Positions 31,077 through 36,035 of a DNA stretch of 36,035 nucleotides are shown here, one piece after another (the stretch's first letter is position 1; every line of letters begins with the position of its first letter). The notes beneath the pieces were generated by a model that was given only the letters and a program-made list of their open reading frames with translations, was not told the DNA's origin and did no database searches. Origin of the DNA: Microcaldota archaeon (GTDB taxonomy: Archaea > Micrarchaeota > Micrarchaeia > Anstonellales > Anstonellaceae); the NCBI GenBank assembly GCA_026414325.1, contig JAOAJF010000003.1, positions 1 to 36,035 of the forward strand. The letters run 5' to 3'. The position numbers and the translations under genes are program-made.

Positions 31077-32138
31077 ATGGCAACTAAAGAAGCAATGTTT
31101 TATAATATAATAAAAAATACCCCTATAAATAATTTGCTTAGATGTAGATTGTGCTCGCATTATTGTGTAATTGCTCCTGGAAAAGAAGGGCTTTGTTTAG
31201 TTAGAAAAAATATTGATGGAAAGCTCTACTCGTTAAATTGGGCAAAAGCAGTATCTTTAAATATCGATCCTATAGAAAAAAAGCCTTTTTTTCATTTTAA
31301 GCCAGGAACAAGAGTGCTTTCATTTGGAACTCCTGGTTGTAATTTTAGATGTTTAAATTGTCAGAACTGGGATTTGAGCCAGGGGGTTAGAGAACATGGA
31401 AAAACTGCCCTGGACATTATAGAGGATATTGAGCCAAAGGAGATTGTGAAAATTGCAATAGAGTATAAGGCTGATGGTTTTGCTTATACTTATTCAGAGC
31501 CAACAATATTTTTTGAATATGCTTATGACACAATAGTACAAGCAAGAAAAAATAAATTGAGTGCAGCAAAGTTCCATACATTTGTGAGCAATGGGTATTT
31601 TTCAAAAGAGTTGTTAGATTTTATAATAGAACAAAAACTTCTTGAGGCTATAAGAATAGACCTAAAATTTATTGAGGATGAAAAATATTACAGGGTCTGT
31701 GGAGGAAGACTAAAGCCAGTTTTAGAGAATATAAAAAAAGTTTACAAATCTGGTATTCACTTAGAGCTAATAAATTTAGTAATTCCAAAAGAAAACGACC
31801 AGGAATTTGAAATTGAAAAATTAGCAAAAACAGTTTATGAGATTAGCCCAGAAATTCCTTTGCATTTTTCCAGATTCTTTCCATACTATAAATTAGCAGA
31901 TAGAGAGCCAACACCTCTTAAAACTTTAGAAAAAGCAAAAAAAATTGCTTTAGAAATTGGGCTAAAATATGTATATATAGGAAATACTAGCTTAGAGGGT
32001 GCAGAAGATACCTATTGCCCAGAATGTAATTTGCTATTAATAAAAAGAAATAGATTTTTTATAGAGAAAAATGTTTTTGAAAAAACAAAAGAGCCTATTT
32101 GTCCTAATTGTAGTTATAAAATAAACATTGTTTTATAA
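31077..32138 (+). CDS. AmrS-like radical SAM protein with zinc ribbons
   Basis: 353 residues. The radical SAM cluster motif is Cys88, Cys92, Cys95 (GCNFRCLNCQNWDLSQ), preceded by a four-cysteine zinc-type site (Cys23, Cys26, Cys30, Cys40, RLCSHYC...GLC) as in the AmmeMemoRadiSam protein AmrS. The barrel segments SFGTPGCNF, YTYSEPTIFFEYAYDT, SNGYFSKE and LHFSRFFP match. A second cysteine pair set at the C-terminus (CPEC, CPNC) forms another probable ribbon. AmrS homologues act with AMMECR1 and MEMO1 relatives; neither is seen here. ATG 31077 is chosen because a TATA box (31044-31052) is about 29 nt upstream; the frame also opens from TTG 31065. Confidence 0.85.
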   Translation: MATKEAMFYNIIKNTPINNLLRCRLCSHYCVIAPGKEGLCLVRKNIDGKLYSLNWAKAVSLNIDPIEKKPFFHFKPGTRVLSFGTPGCNFRCLNCQNWDLSQGVREHGKTALDIIEDIEPKEIVKIAIEYKADGFAYTYSEPTIFFEYAYDTIVQARKNKLSAAKFHTFVSNGYFSKELLDFIIEQKLLEAIRIDLKFIEDEKYYRVCGGRLKPVLENIKKVYKSGIHLELINLVIPKENDQEFEIEKLAKTVYEISPEIPLHFSRFFPYYKLADREPTPLKTLEKAKKIALEIGLKYVYIGNTSLEGAEDTYCPECNLLLIKRNRFFIEKNVFEKTKEPICPNCSYKINIVL

Positions 32139-32139
32139 A

Positions 32140-32469
32140 CTAAATGAATTTAGTTCCGCAGCTTGGACAAGAGGTCATAAAAAAATTTGCTCTATAGTTA
32201 CAAATTGGGCAGATATAAACAGAGCTAAAATCTCCTTGTTCTTTTGTTAAGGGTTTTTTGCATTTGGAGCATTTTTGATTTTTTAAATTGTTTGGCTCTC
32301 CGCAAAATGGGCATTTTATTCTAAATAAGAGCTCAGTATGAACCCCGCAATGTGGACAGCGCTCTAAAGAGATATCAAATTCTTTTTTGCAGTTAGGGCA
32401 TTTGAGAATTATGTTTTGATAGGATGATTTTTTTGAAAATAATGAAGAGAGAAAATCCAATATTCCCAT
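32140..32469 (-). CDS. Triple zinc-ribbon mini-protein
   Basis: 109 residues holding three consecutive four-cysteine zinc ribbons: CPNC..CPHC, CPFC..CSKC and CPIC..CPSC, after a short hydrophobic/amphipathic leader (MGILDFLSSLFSKK). Such small ribbons act as protein-protein or nucleic acid adaptors; I cannot name a family. The stop codon faces that of the AmrS-like gene 1 nt away. It lies 21 nt downstream of the anchored surface protein, so co-transcription is possible. All twelve cysteines are intact. Confidence 0.65.
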   Translation of the reverse strand: MGILDFLSSLFSKKSSYQNIILKCPNCKKEFDISLERCPHCGVHTELLFRIKCPFCGEPNNLKNQKCSKCKKPLTKEQGDFSSVYICPICNYRANFFMTSCPSCGTKFI

Positions 32470-32490
32470 AAAAATCTTTCTTAATGATTT

Positions 32491-33561
32491 TTATTTTTTA
32501 TTTTTAGAAAACAAAAAGTAAAATAATAGTAATAAAACTAAAGAGATAAATGTTGTAAGGCCAAATAGAATAAGTATTTCTAACTCGCCTGCTGTTGTTT
32601 TCTTTGGCTGAATTATTGGTTTTTCAAATTCCTGGTTTGTGGTTTTATTAAAAATTGTTTGGTTTTGCTCTGGTTGATTTGATTTTTCTTTTTGTTCTTG
32701 CTGAGTAGTTTTATTTTCTTCTGTTAAAGGAGTTTGGATAACTTTTTTTGCAAGAGTAGTAGTTGTATAATTTTCATAAATAAAAGTGTATTGGCCTTCT
32801 TGGGCAGCGTTTAGAAGAGCAATACCATAGGTATCTGTGGTTAGATTAATTGTTTGATTTGTTGGCAAAATAGCAATTATTGTTTTGTTTGTTAGAGGCT
32901 GCTCTCCAAATTTTAGTACAATAGAAATTTTCTCTCCAACAAAAACTTCTTTTTTTGAGCTAAAAAATATCTCCTTTTTTTGGAACTGTTGCTCATCTTG
33001 TAAATCTAGCTCTAGATAATATGCCCCAGCAGTAGGATAAGAAAAGTATTGGCTAAATTTCTTTTTTTCATTATCTTCTAATACAATACGATATTGGGTT
33101 TGTGGATAGAGAGTAGAAAAAAGAAAATATCCCTGATCATAAATTTTGGTTTTTGCTGCCTCTTTGCCATTTTTGTCTATTAGCCGAAGGGTTTTTCCTT
33201 CGAAGTTAGAGTAATTTTTTAATGAGCCATAAAGAGTGTAGCTTTGGCTTTCTTTTATTAAAATTGCTTCTAAGTATTGGTCAGAGTTTAGCTCAACAAG
33301 ATAGACTTTTGGCTGATAGTAGCCTCTTTCTATAACAATAAAATAGGTTCCTTTTTCTAAATCAAAACTTGCTAAAGCTAGTGACTTTTCTCCCAATTTT
33401 TGATAGAGAGAAGTTTGGGAAAAATTTATTAGCTCTTTGCCTTTGTAGACAGAGATATTTGTACCAACAAGCTTAACCCCTGTTGGATCAAAAACTGAGA
33501 TATTTAGCTGATAGCAAAAGGCTAGTGTAAAAAAAACAAGTAAAAAAAATAATTTTTTCAT
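32491..33561 (-). CDS. Secreted/anchored beta-domain surface protein
   Basis: From ATG 33561 the 356 residues begin with a signal peptide (MKKLFFLLVFFTLAFC) and end with a membrane anchor (about 325-347) and a basic tail (FSKNKK). Between them lie beta-rich segments resembling carboxypeptidase-regulatory/Ig-like domains (ISVFDPTGVKLVGTNISVYKG; AILPTNQTINLTTDTYGIALLN) and a Thr/Gln/Asn-rich linker with N-glycosylation sequons (NKTT, NQTI). It is therefore probably displayed outside the cell on a flexible stalk. Upstream in-frame codons to 33615 give a second hydrophobic stretch but no better start. Function unknown; adhesion or envelope architecture is the guess. The adjoining beta-rich gene at 33718 may be related in role. 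Confidence 0.72.
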   Translation of the reverse strand: MKKLFFLLVFFTLAFCYQLNISVFDPTGVKLVGTNISVYKGKELINFSQTSLYQKLGEKSLALASFDLEKGTYFIVIERGYYQPKVYLVELNSDQYLEAILIKESQSYTLYGSLKNYSNFEGKTLRLIDKNGKEAAKTKIYDQGYFLFSTLYPQTQYRIVLEDNEKKKFSQYFSYPTAGAYYLELDLQDEQQFQKKEIFFSSKKEVFVGEKISIVLKFGEQPLTNKTIIAILPTNQTINLTTDTYGIALLNAAQEGQYTFIYENYTTTTLAKKVIQTPLTEENKTTQQEQKEKSNQPEQNQTIFNKTTNQEFEKPIIQPKKTTAGELEILILFGLTTFISLVLLLLFYFLFSKNKK

Positions 33562-33717
33562 ATAATAAATAAAAAGCAAAAAAATAAAAATAAGAAGGTT
33601 TTGAATTTTGCTCAAACCCTTAAAAAAGCTAAAGTATTTATTTAATTGTTTAGATTAAAAGGAGGAATCAAGGAATGATGAAATCAAAATGAATAGAAAA
33701 AAGTGGAGAAGGTTGAT

Positions 33718-36035
33718 TTAGTACAAAGACAAAGGAATGCTTAACTTAAAAAAAAGATTAAAACGTCCATAACCGTTAAGTTTTTCAGAATCCCCAAGAC
33801 CAATTGAATTTATCCCAACTGTGGCGTATCCACCCCTGATACCCCCTAATTGCAAACCCAAAGATATTTGATCAACATCAACATATTCTTTCTTTCCTTC
33901 TTCTTTTTTCGTTATTTTCGAGTAAGAATAGTTTCCAAATAACCTAAACTTCTCAGATAAGTTTATAGCAGCCCCTATCTGAAAAGCAGTGAGAGAAAAG
34001 GGATCAAATTCGGAATCGGTTTTGGAATAATGACCAGTAACGTAAAAGAGCACTTTATTATCAGCATTTACATATAAATTTCCACTAAAAGAGTAATGCT
34101 TATATATATCAGGACTTTCAGGTATGCTAAATTCTGATTTTTCTCCTGAGAGTACAGTACCAACAGTGGTATCATCTATTTTTGTAGATACTGCAATTTG
34201 ACCGCCAAAAGATTCTCCACTTTTATAAAGTAAGATGCCAAAACTAGTAAGACCCAAAGAAAGCTTGCCTCCAAGAGCGGCAGGTGAAGTCTTAAAATCT
34301 TTCATTTCACTCAAAGTGGCAATAACCCCCCATTTGTTGCTTTCACCTAGAAGAGAAAAAGTTAAACCTAATTTTCCTTCTTTATTTTTAGAACAGCCGA
34401 GATAAGCTCTAAGACCATCAGGAAATAAGAGATCAATTGAAATATCATCTGAAACAGAAAAAAAGCCTTTATGAAAATTTGAATTAATAATAGATGCAAG
34501 CTTAATTGAGATAGCTTCTAGAGCAGCTACTTTCGCCGCCTCATGCATAAGAGAAGCCTGACGGATATATTTGTCAATCTCTTCTTTTAAGGAGTTTAAC
34601 TCCTTAGTAAGTTGTTCGGGCTTAAGGCTAAGGTTTCTTATAAATATATCAGTAGAAGTTGGATACTTTGCAGAAATAGTAAGGATTGAACCATCTGGAA
34701 GGAAGAGATAACTACCTGGGAATGATAAACGGAGATCTGCTTTTTTAACTTTATCTTTTAGCTTTTTATTGTTTAAGTCTAGACTTAAAGAAGCTGCAAA
34801 ATGTTTACTAGCATAACCCCCAACATTAAGAGTTTTGTCTATATTATTATAAGTAATAGCTCCTCCAAATAAATTATCAGTAATAAAACCCAAACCTCCC
34901 TCTTGAAATTTATGGTTCTTCATTTTTTTACCAGCACCATATAGTTGAAAATACCCTGCAGTATAATACTTATGGCCTAAATTAATAAGAGATATTGCAA
35001 AAGAATGCTTATCTAAAACATTCTTAACAGACCTTGTCTTTGGTAAATCTGAAGGTTTGCTAATAGGTTCAAAGAAATCAGCATCTTTGTTAAACATATA
35101 AGCAGATATTGCTAACAATTCTGCGTTTTCTTTATCAGCAGAAACCTTAGCAAAAGTTCCAGCTACATTTCCTTGTGCATCAATACTTGAAAATACTGCT
35201 GAATCTTGTATTAGAACTGGTATTTTAAAACCAACAAAACCAGCCCTTACTTGATTTTTATAATCTACATTTTTATCTGTTCCACCAAGAGCTTGAACAC
35301 CTATCTGCAAGGAATTAGAAAAGAGGCTCATTTCAGCTAAAAAATTATTAAACTTTTCTAACTGAGAATTCTTAGCTGGATCTCCTTGGCTGTAATTATT
35401 GTTACTTACTACATGAAACCATTGATCACCTATTTTTATATAAGCACCACCTATTTGGTCTTTTTGTTGGCTTTTTTTATCTTCATTAGTTTGCAAAGTA
35501 TCACAATAATAAACTAAAAGATTTGCATCATCAACCGCAAAAGAAGCGGGAGGAAGAGGTGGTCCTTCTACAGGTATAAATGTTAAAGGTAAATTAGATG
35601 TTTCTTGTTCCTTAATTATCCGATCTATTAAAGATTTGCTATATACGTTTGCTGAACTAAGGCGTATTTCTTTAATTTTTTGGTCAATCTTATTCTCATA
35701 AAAATAATTTACTAGAAAATCGAAAATATTTACTGCTTTGGATGTAAGATTCTGTGCTTCAGCACCAGCAGCAGTAATAGTATCTTTTACTTTTTGAGCT
35801 GCAATTCCAACATAAGAATTGTCGCCCCTAAGAAAAATTTTACCCCCACCACTTGCTGTGTCTACTGCATCTGAAGAAAATAACCCACTATCACCTATAA
35901 ACGCTCCTTCTCCTTCTAGACTACGTGGAGAAAAGTATTTTACAAATAAGTCATGGTATTTCCTTTCAATATTTAGAAGATACTCGTGCTCTTGTGAAGT
36001 AAAAGTATAGAAAGTAGATAAAAACGGGTTAAAGT
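33718..36035 (-). CDS. Large beta-rich protein, N-terminus beyond right edge
   Basis: The frame is open from the stop at 33718 to the right edge: at least 771 codons with no stop, so the gene begins beyond the window. TTG 35496 inside it is not the real start. The chain is rich in Gly/Ser/Asp and alternating hydrophobic strands, most clearly the last 300 residues (FSGNLYVNADNKVLFYVTGHYS, QIGAAINLSEKFRLFGNYSYS, QISLGLQLGGIRGGYATVG, FNLFFKLSIPLSLY). The middle has a helical Lys/Glu hairpin (about 470-515 of the visible chain). This pattern resembles outer-membrane-like barrels, unusual for Archaea, but the C-terminus does not show the exact bacterial beta-signal register. Surface/S-layer-like protein is the alternative. 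No domain family recognised. Confidence 0.7.
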   Translation of the reverse strand, partial: FNPFLSTFYTFTSQEHEYLLNIERKYHDLFVKYFSPRSLEGEGAFIGDSGLFSSDAVDTASGGGKIFLRGDNSYVGIAAQKVKDTITAAGAEAQNLTSKAVNIFDFLVNYFYENKIDQKIKEIRLSSANVYSKSLIDRIIKEQETSNLPLTFIPVEGPPLPPASFAVDDANLLVYYCDTLQTNEDKKSQQKDQIGGAYIKIGDQWFHVVSNNNYSQGDPAKNSQLEKFNNFLAEMSLFSNSLQIGVQALGGTDKNVDYKNQVRAGFVGFKIPVLIQDSAVFSSIDAQGNVAGTFAKVSADKENAELLAISAYMFNKDADFFEPISKPSDLPKTRSVKNVLDKHSFAISLINLGHKYYTAGYFQLYGAGKKMKNHKFQEGGLGFITDNLFGGAITYNNIDKTLNVGGYASKHFAASLSLDLNNKKLKDKVKKADLRLSFPGSYLFLPDGSILTISAKYPTSTDIFIRNLSLKPEQLTKELNSLKEEIDKYIRQASLMHEAAKVAALEAISIKLASIINSNFHKGFFSVSDDISIDLLFPDGLRAYLGCSKNKEGKLGLTFSLLGESNKWGVIATLSEMKDFKTSPAALGGKLSLGLTSFGILLYKSGESFGGQIAVSTKIDDTTVGTVLSGEKSEFSIPESPDIYKHYSFSGNLYVNADNKVLFYVTGHYSKTDSEFDPFSLTAFQIGAAINLSEKFRLFGNYSYSKITKKEEGKKEYVDVDQISLGLQLGGIRGGYATVGINSIGLGDSEKLNGYGRFNLFFKLSIPLSLY

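Noticed and set aside
33650-33700. Plus-strand GGAGGAATC with nearby ATGs as a small gene
   Set aside because: The frames close after a few codons and the purine-rich strand is better read as the T/C-rich downstream region of the minus-strand beta-rich gene.
35494-35496. TTG 35496 as the start of the beta-rich protein
   Set aside because: The frame is open for another 179 codons up to the right edge with no stop, so the gene begins beyond the window.
1-36035. CRISPR array, insertion sequence or prophage
   Set aside because: No regularly spaced repeats, transposase, integrase or capsid-like genes were recognised on either strand.

Overview
The window is a stretch of a low-GC archaeal chromosome. 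The evidence for Archaea is direct: a GatD/GatE tRNA-dependent amidotransferase pair, an archaeal HMG-CoA synthase/thiolase/DUF35 cluster, an FtsZ-SecE-Spt5 operon, a LonB-type ATPase, HerA-like and tandem Lrp proteins, a class III (pilin-like) signal peptide, a tRNA-Arg with a 16-nt bulge-helix-bulge intron, and TATA boxes about 25-29 nt upstream of start codons. The very compact layout (convergent genes 1-10 nt apart), the many small or unrecognised proteins and the AT-rich codon use would fit a small-genome lineage such as a DPANN archaeon (for example a Diapherotrites/Micrarchaeota-like group). No rRNA is present, so that placement is only a guess.

Layout. 1-3.8 kb, minus strand: an unrecognised operon running off the left edge, a protease-less LonB-like ATPase with a zinc ribbon, and two hypothetical proteins, with tRNA-Phe between. 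3.9-8.4 kb, plus strand: a membrane-anchored coiled-coil transglutaminase-like protein, an inositol-phosphatase-family enzyme coupled to a DUF1624 membrane acyltransferase, an ATP-cone/Mrr nuclease fusion and a TIM-barrel sugar-phosphate isomerase-like protein; tRNA-Arg lies on the other strand. 8.4-12.5 kb, minus: galT-like, gatD and gatE in an overlapping operon. 12.6-14.6 kb: a DedA/VTT membrane protein and a convergent HerA-like ATPase. 14.8-18.2 kb, plus: an HTH regulator followed by the start of the mevalonate pathway (HMG-CoA synthase, acetoacetyl-CoA thiolase and the DUF35 bridging protein). 18.3-19.8 kb, minus: a long helical-repeat protein of unknown function. 20-23 kb, plus: a pyrD-pyrK-pyrC pyrimidine operon. 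23-27.4 kb, minus: a tandem Lrp regulator, argS, a four-CBS/HPF-like fusion and a pilin-like protein. 27.4-27.8 kb: two tiny translationally coupled ORFs. 27.8-31 kb: a CorC/CNNM-like membrane protein, tRNA-Pro and the ftsZ-secE-spt5 operon. 31-36 kb: an AmrS-like radical SAM enzyme, then an apparent envelope group consisting of a triple zinc-ribbon mini-protein, a signal-peptide/C-terminally anchored surface protein and a large beta-rich protein that runs off the right edge.

Start sites follow two modes. First genes of transcription units tend to have a TATA element about 25-29 nt before the start codon, implying leaderless mRNA. Internal genes, and the tiny ORF pair, have GGTGA/GGAGG Shine-Dalgarno sequences. 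I used this rule to correct several starts (LonB-like, DedA, FtsZ, SecE, AmrS-like, pilin, Lrp, ArgS and others). The clearest regulatory observation is a perfect 12-bp palindromic TATA box sitting midway between two divergent start codons (galT-like and dedA), about 25 nt from each; a second shared TATA element lies between tRNA-Arg and the IMPase gene.

I did not find CRISPR arrays, insertion sequences, rRNA or an obvious integrated element. The least understood coding material is the beta-rich protein at the right edge, the helical-repeat protein, the zinc-ribbon LonB-like ATPase and the two tiny coupled ORFs.
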